Assembly: GCF_021088345.1 (NCBI RefSeq)
Contig: NZ_CP088156.1
Coordinates: forward strand, 8,361,001-8,425,000
DNA: 64,000 nt
Source of the DNA: Bradyrhizobium ontarionense
Lineage (GTDB): Bacteria > Pseudomonadota > Alphaproteobacteria > Rhizobiales > Xanthobacteraceae
Direction of reading: 5' to 3'
Below the pieces are notes generated by a model. It saw only the letters and a list, made by a program, of their open reading frames with translations. It made no database searches and had not been told where the DNA came from. The translations under genes and the position numbers were made by a program. Positions 8,458 to 17,040 of this stretch are shown in pieces (positions within the stretch are counted from its first letter, which is position 1; each line of letters opens with the position of its first letter).

Positions 8458-9507
8458 ATGGCCGCGAACTTGAAGCGCGTCTTCTACGTCAAATATCTGG
8501 CGCATCCGATCTTCAGCGAACACCTTGCGTCCCGTCCGGATGTCCGGCTCGATCGGTTGGAGAACGACAGTTCCGACGAGGTGGCCGCGCCGATCCTCGC
8601 CGCGGCGCATGCCTACCAGGTCGGCGCGGCCCGTGATGAGCTTGCGCCGCACTTCCACGTCGATGCCGAGCTGTTGCGGCGCGCGCCCCATCTGCTGATC
8701 GTGTCCAGCAACGGCGCGGGCTATGACCCGGTCGATGTTGACGCTTGCACCAAGGCGGGCGTCCTGGTCGTGAACCAGTCCGGCGGCAATGCCCATTCGG
8801 TCGCCGAGCACACCCTCGGCATGATGCTGACCCTGTCGAAGCGGATCATCGAGTCCGATCGCAGGCTGCGCCGGGAGCGTGACGTCAACCGCAACGACCT
8901 GATCGGGCATGAAGTGCAGGGCCGCACGGTCGGCATCGTCGGGCTCGGCCAGGTCGGCCGCCGCATCGCCGCGCTGTGCAGCGGCCTGCTCGGGATGACC
9001 GTTCTGGCCTACGATCCCTATCTCTCCGCAGCGGAGATCGCCGCGCGTGGCGCGACGAAGGTCGAGCTCCATGAACTGATGCGGGAGTCCGACTTCGTCT
9101 CGATCAATTGCCCGCTGACCAGGGAAAGCCGGGGCATGATCGGTCCCAGCGAATTCGCGCTGATGCAGCCGGGTGCCTATTTCATCACCACAGCCCGCGG
9201 CTTCATCCACGACGAGGATGCGCTGCTCGAGGTGCTGCGCGATAAGCGCATCGCCGGTGCCGGGCTCGACGTCTGGTCCAAGGAACCGCCGCCGCCGGAG
9301 CATCCGCTGCTGCAGTTCGACAACGTCCTGGCGAGCCCGCATACGGCCGGGGTCACCCGGGAGGCGCGGCAGAACATGGGGCAGATCGCCGCCGAGCAGC
9401 TGCTCGCTGCGCTTGACGGCGGGCGGCCGCCGCGCCTGATCAATCCGGAGGCGTGGCCGCTCTACAGTGCCCGTTTCCGCGAGACGTTCGGGGTGGCGCC
9501 CGCGTAG
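8458..9507 (+). CDS. NAD-dependent D-isomer-specific 2-hydroxyacid dehydrogenase
   Basis: A 349-residue cytoplasmic oxidoreductase interconverting a 2-hydroxyacid and a 2-oxoacid with NAD(P). The Rossmann motif VGLGQVG is at 161-167. The catalytic Arg sits in the CPLTRESRG segment, the Glu in the LDVWSKEPPP segment and the His in SPHTAG near the end of the catalytic domain, so the set looks complete. AGGAGG lies 11 bases before the ATG at 8458. It is divergent from the split decarboxylase with 155 bp between the starts, which suggests one pathway: hydroxyacid to oxoacid to aldehyde. Sulfolactate, phosphonolactate or similar acids are possible substrates. Confidence 0.82.
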   Translation: MAANLKRVFYVKYLAHPIFSEHLASRPDVRLDRLENDSSDEVAAPILAAAHAYQVGAARDELAPHFHVDAELLRRAPHLLIVSSNGAGYDPVDVDACTKAGVLVVNQSGGNAHSVAEHTLGMMLTLSKRIIESDRRLRRERDVNRNDLIGHEVQGRTVGIVGLGQVGRRIAALCSGLLGMTVLAYDPYLSAAEIAARGATKVELHELMRESDFVSINCPLTRESRGMIGPSEFALMQPGAYFITTARGFIHDEDALLEVLRDKRIAGAGLDVWSKEPPPPEHPLLQFDNVLASPHTAGVTREARQNMGQIAAEQLLAALDGGRPPRLINPEAWPLYSARFRETFGVAPA

Positions 9508-9925
9508 CCAGGTGCGACCGAGAAGATTTCATGCGTCGGAAGCCGTGATGCAGCAATGAATCTTCTCTCCAGGCCGGCTTCGACGAACCGGACATTGCTA
9601 TTTTCCGGCGCGTCTCGACAGCCGCCGCCAGGCTGATCATTTTCCTTTCTGCGCCATGAGCTTAGGGGTGATCCTTCGCTCGGCGCAGAAGGACCTGGTC
9701 AGATGCGTCGGCTGAATTCAATCCTGAGGGCAACACACGGTCGCGTTCGTCGCGCCGTCTCGAACTTCGTCGCGATCGCTGCTGCGAGCCTGCCATCCGC
9801 CGGCGCCTGAGCCGGTTCCGTTGCTGCATCAAATATTTGCATCGACCGATTGATATCGGTCAACAGCCACGGCGCGAGCGCGGTAACATGGACTTCAAGG
9901 ACTGCTGAAACAGCAGGGAGGTTCC
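9508..9925. other. Intergenic region, mostly featureless
   Basis: About 420 bp. The only structure I see is a loose inverted repeat just after the dehydrogenase: GAGAAGATT at 9520-9528 and AATCTTCTC at 9559-9567, which could form a stem with a long loop but has no T-run. No gene is supported. Confidence 0.4.
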
Positions 9926-10138
9926 ATGTCCCACTATGTCGTTCACTTCATGAAAGATGTGCTCGGCGAGAACGGCCGCGAGAGCGAGATCTGTCAGTGC
10001 ACGCTTGAAGTTGATGCCGAGAGTGAAGGCCAAGCCACTGAAATTGCAAAGAAGAGATTCTGCGAGCAGCAGGCGCTGCGCGATTGGTCGCTGCACGCTG
10101 ATCGCATCCGGGTGAAGTCGGCCGACTTTCCGTCCTGA
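9926..10138 (+). CDS. Small conserved hypothetical protein
   Basis: A 70-residue acidic, soluble protein with no membrane segment: a beta-like start (SHYVVHFMKDVLG), two cysteines (residues 23 and 45) and a helical middle (EGQATEIAKKRFCEQQALRDW). AGGGAGG six bases upstream of the ATG is a strong ribosome binding site, which is the main reason to call it real. It is reminiscent of small orphan proteins common in Bradyrhizobium. The function is unknown. Confidence 0.6.
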   Translation: MSHYVVHFMKDVLGENGRESEICQCTLEVDAESEGQATEIAKKRFCEQQALRDWSLHADRIRVKSADFPS

Positions 10139-10167
10139 TGCGACGTAGGCCATCGCTTCGAGACGCC

Positions 10168-11097
10168 CTACGCGAACCCCGTTCCCTCAAGAAACGGGGT
10201 CAAGGCATCGAGCACGGCGTCGGGAGCCCGTTCCGGCAGCAAATGACCGCAGGCGATCTCGACACCGCGCACGTCGTCGGCCCAGCGGCGCCAAACTTCG
10301 GCGGCGGTGAGCGTGCCGCTCTCCATCCCCTCGGCGACCAAACGCTCTGCGGCCCATAGCACCAGCACCGGACATGCGATCCTGCGGCCGGCGGCACGGT
10401 CAGCCAAATCATGCGCGACATCGGGGCCATTGGCGGCACGGTAATCCTCGATGATCGCATGGCGTACGGACGCCTTTCGGAAAGCCTCACGATAGGCGGC
10501 AACGGCGTCGGGATGCAGTTTGTGGATCCCACCGGCCATCTGTTCGAGCGTGGCGTCCAGGAAGGCGTCCGGATCGGAGGCCAGCAGGCGTTCGGGGAGA
10601 TCGCCGGGCTGAGCTAACAGAAACCAATGGAAAGCACCCATGGCAAACCGCCAGTCCACGGCGGCTCGGACATCCAGGGTCGGCACGACAGCGAGGGCGG
10701 CATAGGCGCGGACGTGATCCGGGTGATCCAGCGTCAGCCGATAACCGACGCGCGCGCCACGATCATGCCCAACGACGGCAAAGCGCTCATGACCGAGGGC
10801 TCGCATCATGGCAACCAGCTCGATGCCGACCGAGCGCTTGTCCCAGGGCCCGGCATCGAGCGTCTGGCTGTTCCCGTAGCCTGGCAGGTCGGGAACGATG
10901 ACCGTGTGGCGGGTCGCCAAAGCCGGCGCGACAGCATGCCAGCAGGCATGGTCTTGCGGATAGCCATGCAACAGCAGGACGGGCGGCCCGTTTCCGCCAA
11001 CGACCCCACTGAAGCGCGTGCGTGAGGTCGCATGGTCGAGCCTGGCGAAACCTTCGAACAGGCGATGGGGCGAGGAATGGCTGGTGTCACTGGTCAT
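10168..11097 (-). CDS. Haloacetate dehalogenase-like alpha/beta hydrolase
   Basis: A 309-residue cytoplasmic alpha/beta hydrolase. It lines up closely with fluoroacetate dehalogenase: nucleophile D112 in GHDRGARVGYR with R113 and R116 (carboxylate binding), H157-W158 in the FHWF segment and Y219 in EDYRA (halide pocket), and H285 in CGHLLPE (general base). The position of the usual triad acid (Asp134 of the R. palustris enzyme) is Ala136 in the segment ALAVVPT, so the acid is displaced or lost. The ATG at 11097 overlaps the upstream EamA gene by 4 bp. The family is clear; whether it cleaves C-F or C-Cl bonds is not. Confidence 0.8.
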   Translation of the reverse strand: MTSDTSHSSPHRLFEGFARLDHATSRTRFSGVVGGNGPPVLLLHGYPQDHACWHAVAPALATRHTVIVPDLPGYGNSQTLDAGPWDKRSVGIELVAMMRALGHERFAVVGHDRGARVGYRLTLDHPDHVRAYAALAVVPTLDVRAAVDWRFAMGAFHWFLLAQPGDLPERLLASDPDAFLDATLEQMAGGIHKLHPDAVAAYREAFRKASVRHAIIEDYRAANGPDVAHDLADRAAGRRIACPVLVLWAAERLVAEGMESGTLTAAEVWRRWADDVRGVEIACGHLLPERAPDAVLDALTPFLEGTGFA

Positions 11098-12038
11098 GGC
11101 GTTCGTCCTTGAGTCGATCGCGACTGATGAACGGGCTCGGGCGGCGTGGCTCTCGACGGGCTCGCAGGGCGCGATCGGGCGCCGGGCCGCGCAAAGGATC
11201 GGCTTTGGGTGATCGCCACGCCGCAGATGCAAATCAGCGCGCCGGCGGCAAGGCGCGCGGTCAGCGGCTCGTGCAGGAAAATCACGCCACCGGCTATCGC
11301 GTAGGCCGTCTGGAGCAGCCCGTAGGGTGCAATCCGTGCCATCGAGCATTTCGCGATCAGCCAGAACCACAAGCCAAAGCCGGCGATCCCGCCGAGCACG
11401 ACAGTGTAGGCAAAGGCCACCCACGCCAGGGGCGGGGAGGTGTGCAGTGAGGCGAGTTGGCCATGCTCGAGCAACGCCGAGGCCACCCAAACTTGCGGCA
11501 CGGTGAAGAGCGACACCCAGGCCATGAGCTTCAGAGGCTCGAACGGACCGTAACGCTTGGTGAGCACGTTTCCGATTGCCATGGCAAGCCCGGCGCCGAT
11601 GACCAGCAAGGTCGGAAGGAGCTCGATCGGCACCGTCGGCGCCGCGACCGTGAGTCCTACGCCTGCGAATGCGACCGCCACGCCGAGGACCACCCGCAGC
11701 GGCGGTCGCTCGCCGAGGAGCGGCCAAGCGAGCAGAACCGTGAACGGTGTCTGGAGCTGGAACGCGACCGCCAACACACCCGCTTCGCCGTGTGCGAGCC
11801 CGGCATAGACCAGTCCGAAATTCAGGCCACCCATGAAAATCGATATCCCGACGACCGGCCCAAGCTCGCGCCGCGTGAGGCGCCCGACGAACGGAAGCAC
11901 GAGCGCGGCGATGATCGCGAAGCGCAGGCCGAGAAAAAACAGCGGAGGAAACGCCGTCAGGCCAACCTTGATCACAACGAACTGGAATCCCCACAGCAGC
12001 GGCACCAGCAGGGCGCAAGCGATTTCGATCGGCGACAT
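11094..12038 (-). CDS. EamA/DMT-family transporter
   Basis: A 314-residue inner-membrane protein with ten predicted membrane helices in two EamA repeats (about 1-135 and 145-280), typical of drug/metabolite exporters. A ~35-residue basic, Pro/Arg/Ser-rich tail follows the last helix and is unusual. I chose the ATG at 12038 (MSPIEI) because AGAGG lies just upstream; a GTG five codons earlier is possible. It lies between the TetR regulator and the dehalogenase-like gene on the same strand, so it probably exports a compound linked to that enzyme. A TetR-type operator half-match lies 16 bases upstream of the start. Confidence 0.85.
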   Translation of the reverse strand: MSPIEIACALLVPLLWGFQFVVIKVGLTAFPPLFFLGLRFAIIAALVLPFVGRLTRRELGPVVGISIFMGGLNFGLVYAGLAHGEAGVLAVAFQLQTPFTVLLAWPLLGERPPLRVVLGVAVAFAGVGLTVAAPTVPIELLPTLLVIGAGLAMAIGNVLTKRYGPFEPLKLMAWVSLFTVPQVWVASALLEHGQLASLHTSPPLAWVAFAYTVVLGGIAGFGLWFWLIAKCSMARIAPYGLLQTAYAIAGGVIFLHEPLTARLAAGALICICGVAITQSRSFARPGARSRPASPSRATPPEPVHQSRSTQGRTP

Positions 12039-12053
12039 CGACGCCTCTTTCAC

Positions 12054-12065
12054 GACCGTTCAGTC
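12054..12065 (-). promoter_or_regulatory. Putative TetR operator upstream of eamA
   Basis: The 12-mer GACCGTTCAGTC differs at one base from the perfect palindromic GACCGTTCGGTC found upstream of the tetR gene. It sits 16-27 bases before the eamA start, where a bound repressor would block initiation. The assignment rests on the matching pair. Confidence 0.5.
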
Positions 12066-12108
12066 CAGATATAGAGGTGCTTGTGGAACTTGGTACTCAC
12101 GCTGTCCC

Positions 12109-12726
12109 CTACTTTGTGAAACGGTCGAACAGTGCGTCGACCGTGGTTTGCCACACGGTTCGATCGATCCCCGTCTTGCCGACGACACGGAGGCCTTCGA
12201 CCAGGCACAACAGGATGCGCGCGGCGCTCAAGGGCTCGACTCCATCCGCCAGCTCGCCCTCGGCCCGCGCGCGTGCCAGTGCGTCAGCCAGCCGCCGTTC
12301 CATCGTCGTGAAGAAGCGCCGGATGCGCTTTTCGACCTCGACGTCGTGCGCGACGAGCTCCATCGCCGTCGCCACGACCAGACATCCGCGCTTTCCTTTG
12401 GCACCACTGGTGCGACCGACATAGCCGTCGAGACAGGCACGCAGGCCCGCGAGCGCGTTCTGCCGGGAGTCGAGCTCGGTATCGAGCCGGGCCAGAGCGT
12501 CGTCGATGTATCGGTCGAGGGAGCGTAAAAACAGGCCGTGCTTGTCGCCGAAGGCGGTGTAGAGACTGCCGCGCGACAGCTTTGTCGCTTCAAGCAGGTC
12601 CGGAAGCGATGTGCCGTGATAGCCGTGCGACCAGAACACATCCATGGCGCGCTCGACGGCCGTTTCCGGGTCGAACTCTCGAGGGCGGCCTCTCGGCAAC
12701 CTTGCTGAGGTGTTTCGTGCCATCAT
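12109..12726 (-). CDS. TetR-family transcriptional regulator
   Basis: A 205-residue DNA-binding repressor. An N-terminal helix-turn-helix (about residues 18-63: GRPREFDPETAVERAMDVFW, then the recognition segment TKLSRGSLYTAFGDKHGLF) is followed by a helical ligand domain of the C-terminal TetR_C type. Two adjacent ATGs (12726 and 12723) are both possible starts. It precedes eamA and the dehalogenase-like gene on the same strand with a 70-bp gap, and likely represses them and itself through the two operators. The inducer is unknown. Confidence 0.85.
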   Translation of the reverse strand: MMARNTSARLPRGRPREFDPETAVERAMDVFWSHGYHGTSLPDLLEATKLSRGSLYTAFGDKHGLFLRSLDRYIDDALARLDTELDSRQNALAGLRACLDGYVGRTSGAKGKRGCLVVATAMELVAHDVEVEKRIRRFFTTMERRLADALARARAEGELADGVEPLSAARILLCLVEGLRVVGKTGIDRTVWQTTVDALFDRFTK

Positions 12727-12737
12727 TCATATATCAT

Positions 12738-12749
12738 GACCGTTCGGTC
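12738..12749. promoter_or_regulatory. Putative TetR autoregulatory operator
   Basis: GACCG-TT-CGGTC is an inverted repeat with 5-bp arms and a 2-base centre, 12-23 bases upstream of the tetR start. Short GACCG/CGGTC palindromes are typical TetR-family sites. A near-identical site stands before eamA. Confidence 0.6.
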
Positions 12750-12837
12750 GTTAAATGCAAGAGGTCTCCTGGAAGATCGGTTTCAGCACCGGCGCCGGGA
12801 CAACCGGGAGTATGCGGTCATCCGGTCGCGGCGGTCC

Positions 12838-13413
12838 TTAGCGGCCGAGCCCTGGAGGCGGTGCCTCGCTGGCGCCCGGACCGAGGGAGCGTTGCACCAT
12901 CACCGTATCGGACCAGCGGCCATAGCGGTACGCAACCCCTGGAAGCAGCCCGACCCGGACGAAGCCGAACCGCTCGTGGATGCTGAGCGAAGCGGTGTTG
13001 TCCGCATCGATGTAGCCGATCATCTGGCGATATCCGGCAGCGGCACAGGCGTCGATCAGAGCTTGCATCAACAGCCGGCCGACCCCGCGGCTGAGATGCT
13101 CGTGATGCACGTAGATCGAGTGCTTGACCGCAAACCGGTAGGCGGGCCGCTTCCTGAACTGCACCACATAGGCGTAGCCGACGACCTCGCCGCGAAACGT
13201 CGCCACCAGATGCGGCAGACGCTGATTGCGCAGGTTCTTGCGCCGCTGCTTGAGGTCATCCGGCTCCGGAGCCCCCGAACCGGCGGCGCTGTCTTCGACC
13301 CCGCGGCGAACGTGGCGCCGGTAGATCGCGAGCATCGCCTCGACGTCCTCGTCACGTGACGGCCGGACGTTGACCGGCGGTTCGGTTTCGAGAGCGGTCG
13401 TCGTGCTGTCCAT
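12838..13413 (-). CDS. GNAT N-acetyltransferase, phosphinothricin-acetyltransferase-like
   Basis: A 191-residue cytoplasmic acetyltransferase. The order VRPSRDEDVEAMLAIYRRHV (about 15-34), VVGYAYVVQFRKRPAY (about 78-93), SIYVHHEHLSRGVGRLLMQ (acetyl-CoA binding, about 100-118) and IDADNTASLSIHERFGF (about 136-152) is that of the PAT/bar-like GNAT branch. The ATG at 13413 (MDSTTT) is preferred over one 7 codons earlier that would lie within the preceding gene. It starts 8 bp after the basic amino acid decarboxylase stop on the same strand, so they probably share a transcript, and a polyamine or amino acid substrate is possible. Confidence 0.78.
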   Translation of the reverse strand: MDSTTTALETEPPVNVRPSRDEDVEAMLAIYRRHVRRGVEDSAAGSGAPEPDDLKQRRKNLRNQRLPHLVATFRGEVVGYAYVVQFRKRPAYRFAVKHSIYVHHEHLSRGVGRLLMQALIDACAAAGYRQMIGYIDADNTASLSIHERFGFVRVGLLPGVAYRYGRWSDTVMVQRSLGPGASEAPPPGLGR

Positions 13414-13421
13414 GGTTCGGA

Positions 13422-15779
13422 TTACTCTGCGCAAACATAGGTGTAGAGCCGAATCTGACCAGATTCGTCGATCTCCTTGTACAATCCCTGAATCTCGACG
13501 TCGAAGCCCGGGAACGTGTTGAAGGCGCGCTCGAACATCTTGAGGTAGTCGATCATCGGTTTGGCGCGGTCGGCGAGTCGTTCGCCTGGCACGATGGTGG
13601 CGATGCCCGGCGGGTAGACCACGAAAGGCGTTGTCGCGATGCGTCCCGCGATCTGATCGATCGGCAGGTAGTCGACCTCGTTGCGCATCAGCGCACGCGC
13701 CGCCTCGCGTGGCGACATCGCGATCTCCGGCATGTGCTGAGGCTGGAACTGCTTGGCCTGCAGCGCGCTCACGTCGGCCTCGCGGTAGAACCGATGCATC
13801 TCGGCGCAGAGGTCGCGCAGCCGCACCTTGCCGTATCTGGCAAATCGGCGGCGCGTGAATTCCGGGATAGCATCCTCCAGCAGCACGTTGTCGTCGTGGA
13901 GCCGCTTGAACGCGACGAGCCCGCTGATCAGGGTGCCCGCCTTGCTCGCCTCAACGCCCGGCGTAAGCAGGAACAGCAGCGAGTTGAGATCGTTCTTCTC
14001 CGCCACGATGCGGTTCTCGCGTAGATATTGGGCGACGACCGGGGCGGGGATGCCGTGTTCGGCATAGCCGCCCGTGACCCGATCGAAGCCGGGGGTCAGC
14101 AGGGTCAGCTTGTTCGGATCGGTCATGGCGAAGCCTGCGGCGAGATCCGGAAAGCCGTGCCATGCCGCGCCGGGCGCGAGCTGCCAAAGCGAGGCGTCGG
14201 TCGCGAGTTGGTCGGTCGAGATCGCCTCCCAGGCCACGTCGTGGCGAGCGTCCGCACTGGCCGCATCGGGAATGGACACCCGATCAGGCACGAACGGCTC
14301 GAAGAACCAGCGCCTGGCCGGGTCCTTCTCCTTCTCCTCGAACTCGCGGCGCATCGCGCGGATCTTCTTGCGCAGTTCGATGCCGAGCCGGATCGTGTCG
14401 TCCCACAGCACCTCGCCGGAGCGGCCCTTCATCATCTGCGCGCCGACATCAAGCGACGCGAACAGCGGATAGAACGGCGAGGTCGAGGCGTGCTGCATGA
14501 AGCTTTCGTTGAAGCGGCGATGCTCGACCCGTCGCCGCTGGCCCTTGATGTGGCGGTCCTTGACGTGGATCTGGGACGCCTGCGAGAAGCTCGCGAGCTG
14601 CTTGTGGGTCGATTGGGTGGCAATGATGCCGGGAGCGTCGGGTCCGAGCTCGCCGAGTCCCATGGCGAAGCGCCCGGCATAGAGCGGGTGAAATTTCATG
14701 AAGCCGGCCCAGGCCTCGTCGAACATGATGTAGTCGCAGAGATGGCCGATGCGCTTCAGGATCATCTCCGCGCTGTGGATGGTGCCGTCATAGGTGCACT
14801 GCTCGACCACGGCGATCCGGAACGGCCGCTCCTTGCGCCACGCGTCGGGGTCCTTCACCAGGGGGCTGTTGCGGATCTGCTGTCTGAGGTGCTCCTCGTC
14901 GAGCAGGTCCCAGCGCATCGGGCCGATCAGGCCCCAGGGATTGCGCACCGTCGGGATGTAGATCGGGACCCCGCCCGAGATCAGCAGCGCGCCATGGTGG
15001 GCGGCCTTGTGGTTGTTGCGGTCGAACAGCACGAGGTCGCCGTCGGTGACCAGCGCCCCAAGCACCACCTTGTTCGAGGTCGAGGTACCGTTGAGGACGA
15101 AATAGGTCTTCTCGGCGCCGAAGATCTGCGCCGCTTCCTTCTGGGCGCGCAGCGCCGGTCCCTCATGGGTGAGGAGGTCGCCGAGGTCGAGCACCGAATT
15201 GTCGAGATCGTCGCGGAATACGGCCTCGCCAAGATGCTCGACGAACACCCGTCCGATCGGGCTGCGGCTGTAGAACACGCCGCCATTGTGCCCGGGGCAG
15301 GTCCAGAGCTGGTTGCCTTCCTCGGCATAGTCGACGAGCGCGCCGAAAAATGGCGTCTTCAGCGTCTCGGCATATTGCTTCAGCCGGCTGATCAGGTTCT
15401 TGGCGATGAAGGCGGGGGTCTCCTCCGACAGGAAGACGTAGCCGTCGATGAAGTCGAGTACCTCCACCGGCAGGTCCTCGAATCGCTTGCGCCGAATCAG
15501 GAGGATGATCGGGAAATCCAGACCGCGCCGGCGCATCAGGTTGATCAGCGACGCCGTCTTGCCTTCCAGCCCCTTCTTGCCCCATTCCACGACCATGCAG
15601 CCGATCGCGGCATCGGTCTGCACGGCGATCTCGGCATCCTCCAGCTTGCGAGCGCGCACGACCTCGAACCCCGAGCGCTGGATCTCCTCGATGATCTGGT
15701 TGAAGCGGACGCCGGCGAGGTCGTCGGTCTCGAAGACGGGCGCGGCGAACAGGAAGGTGAAGCGGCGGAAGTAATCCAT
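13422..15779 (-). CDS. Orn/Lys/Arg decarboxylase, inducible (wing-domain) type
   Basis: A 785-residue PLP enzyme that decarboxylates a basic amino acid, most likely arginine to agmatine or lysine to cadaverine. The N-terminal wing domain covers about 1-145, the large PLP domain about 160-450 and the C-terminal domain follows. The PLP lysine is K393 in ATQSTHKQLASFSQ and the cofactor-ring Asp is D354 in FDEAWAGF. Length and architecture match AdiA/CadA/SpeF-type enzymes, which serve acid resistance and polyamine production. I placed the start at 15779 (MDYFRRF); a longer frame reaches 15872 but lacks support. Exact substrate cannot be told by eye. Confidence 0.85.
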   Translation of the reverse strand: MDYFRRFTFLFAAPVFETDDLAGVRFNQIIEEIQRSGFEVVRARKLEDAEIAVQTDAAIGCMVVEWGKKGLEGKTASLINLMRRRGLDFPIILLIRRKRFEDLPVEVLDFIDGYVFLSEETPAFIAKNLISRLKQYAETLKTPFFGALVDYAEEGNQLWTCPGHNGGVFYSRSPIGRVFVEHLGEAVFRDDLDNSVLDLGDLLTHEGPALRAQKEAAQIFGAEKTYFVLNGTSTSNKVVLGALVTDGDLVLFDRNNHKAAHHGALLISGGVPIYIPTVRNPWGLIGPMRWDLLDEEHLRQQIRNSPLVKDPDAWRKERPFRIAVVEQCTYDGTIHSAEMILKRIGHLCDYIMFDEAWAGFMKFHPLYAGRFAMGLGELGPDAPGIIATQSTHKQLASFSQASQIHVKDRHIKGQRRRVEHRRFNESFMQHASTSPFYPLFASLDVGAQMMKGRSGEVLWDDTIRLGIELRKKIRAMRREFEEKEKDPARRWFFEPFVPDRVSIPDAASADARHDVAWEAISTDQLATDASLWQLAPGAAWHGFPDLAAGFAMTDPNKLTLLTPGFDRVTGGYAEHGIPAPVVAQYLRENRIVAEKNDLNSLLFLLTPGVEASKAGTLISGLVAFKRLHDDNVLLEDAIPEFTRRRFARYGKVRLRDLCAEMHRFYREADVSALQAKQFQPQHMPEIAMSPREAARALMRNEVDYLPIDQIAGRIATTPFVVYPPGIATIVPGERLADRAKPMIDYLKMFERAFNTFPGFDVEIQGLYKEIDESGQIRLYTYVCAE

Positions 15780-15981
15780 GCGAGTCTTTCGGGCTGGTGG
15801 GCAGTCACGTCTCGACCGGTTCGATGACAGGTGGATGACAATCAGGCATAGGGCGCGCCAAGGTTCTGCCAATGAGCCTGCTTTGTTCGCGTCCTGCGCT
15901 CTAGGGGACCGCGCCCATGCGCTTGTGTTGGCCGTGTCGCAGTGGCAATCGTCCCAACACTTAGCAGAGCTGAAAGGATCC

Positions 15982-17040
15982 GTGGTGCTCCCTGAATGGA
16001 TCAGCGTTGAATGTGCGGCTCCCTCCGAGACTCATCGCGAGGCGGCCCTGGCGCGCCAGGCGCAACTGACGAAGCCGATGGGAGCGCTCGGACGGCTGGA
16101 GGAGGTCGCGGTCGCGCTTGCGGCGCTGCAGGCCTCAAAGACGCCAGGTGCCGACCGCGTCCCTGTGGTGCTGTTCGCCGGGGATCACGGCATCGCCGCG
16201 CGGGGGGTCTCGGCCTATCCGCCCGAAGTCACGGTGCAGATGCTGGGCAATTTCGCCGGCGGCGGGGCGGCGATCTCGGTGCTGTCGCGCAGCCTGGGCT
16301 GTCCTCTCGAGGTCGTGGATGCCGGCACCCTGGCCGTTGAACCGATGCGGGGGGTGGTCGTCGACAAGCCGCGGCGCGGTACCCGCGATTTCAGCGTCGA
16401 ACGCGCGCTGACGCCGGAGGAGGTCGCATTTGCGTGCGATGTCGGACACCGGGCCGTCGAGCGGCAGGCCGGCCATGCTCCGCAGCTCTTGATTTTCGGC
16501 GAGATGGGCATCGGCAATACCACCTCGGCCGCCGCGATGGCAGCCGCGCTGCTGTCATGCGCGCCTGCCGACATCGTCGGCAGCGGGACCGGGCTCGACG
16601 CCGAGGGCCGGGCGAAGAAGGCGAAGGTCATCGCCGATGCGCTGGCGCGGCATGGCCTTGCATCTGACGCGCCGGTCGCTGAGGTGATGGAAGCCGTCGG
16701 CGGCCTCGAGATCATCGCGATGACCGGCGCGATCATCGCCGCCGCGCAGCGGCGCTGGCCGGTGCTGGTCGACGGCTTCATCGTCTCGGTCGCGGCGCTC
16801 GTGGCCGTCAGGCTCAATCCCTCGTGCCGGCCCTGGCTGCTGTTCTCGCACCGCTCGGCCGAGCGCGGCCACGGCATGGTGCTCGAGGCGCTCGGTGCCC
16901 GGGCCTTGATCGATCTCGATCTGCGGCTCGGCGAGGCCTCCGGCGCGGCGACGGCGCTCCCGATCATCCGGCTCGCCTGCGCGCTCCACAACGGCATGGC
17001 GACCTTCGCGGAGGCCGCCGTATCGGGACGCGAATCCTGA
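15982..17040 (+). CDS. cobT: Nicotinate-nucleotide--dimethylbenzimidazole phosphoribosyltransferase
   Basis: Transfers phosphoribose from nicotinate mononucleotide to 5,6-dimethylbenzimidazole, giving alpha-ribazole phosphate for the lower ligand of cobalamin. About 350 residues as expected. Visible signatures are TKPMGALGRLEEVAVALA near the start, FAGDHGIAARGVSAYPPEVT, FGEMGIGNTTSAAA (substrate pocket) and SHRSAERGHG. The coding start is probably one of two adjacent GTG codons (15982 or 15985) behind AAAGGA; an open frame extends upstream without a signal. The gene is followed by a phosphatase and cobS with overlapping starts. It is not the chelatase subunit also called CobT. Confidence 0.92.
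   Translation: MVLPEWISVECAAPSETHREAALARQAQLTKPMGALGRLEEVAVALAALQASKTPGADRVPVVLFAGDHGIAARGVSAYPPEVTVQMLGNFAGGGAAISVLSRSLGCPLEVVDAGTLAVEPMRGVVVDKPRRGTRDFSVERALTPEEVAFACDVGHRAVERQAGHAPQLLIFGEMGIGNTTSAAAMAAALLSCAPADIVGSGTGLDAEGRAKKAKVIADALARHGLASDAPVAEVMEAVGGLEIIAMTGAIIAAAQRRWPVLVDGFIVSVAALVAVRLNPSCRPWLLFSHRSAERGHGMVLEALGARALIDLDLRLGEASGAATALPIIRLACALHNGMATFAEAAVSGRES

Noticed and set aside
11098..12018. Upstream extension of the dehalogenase-like gene to 616 codons
   Set aside because: The extension overlaps eamA in another frame on the same strand; the ATGA overlap at 11094-11097 gives a natural start.
14028..15827. A 599-codon plus-strand frame across the decarboxylase gene
   Set aside because: It lies antisense to the PLP decarboxylase, whose motifs are intact, and encodes no recognisable domain.
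15780..15984. A second cobalamin riboswitch before cobT
   Set aside because: No B12-box or other conserved riboswitch pieces could be found in this gap.
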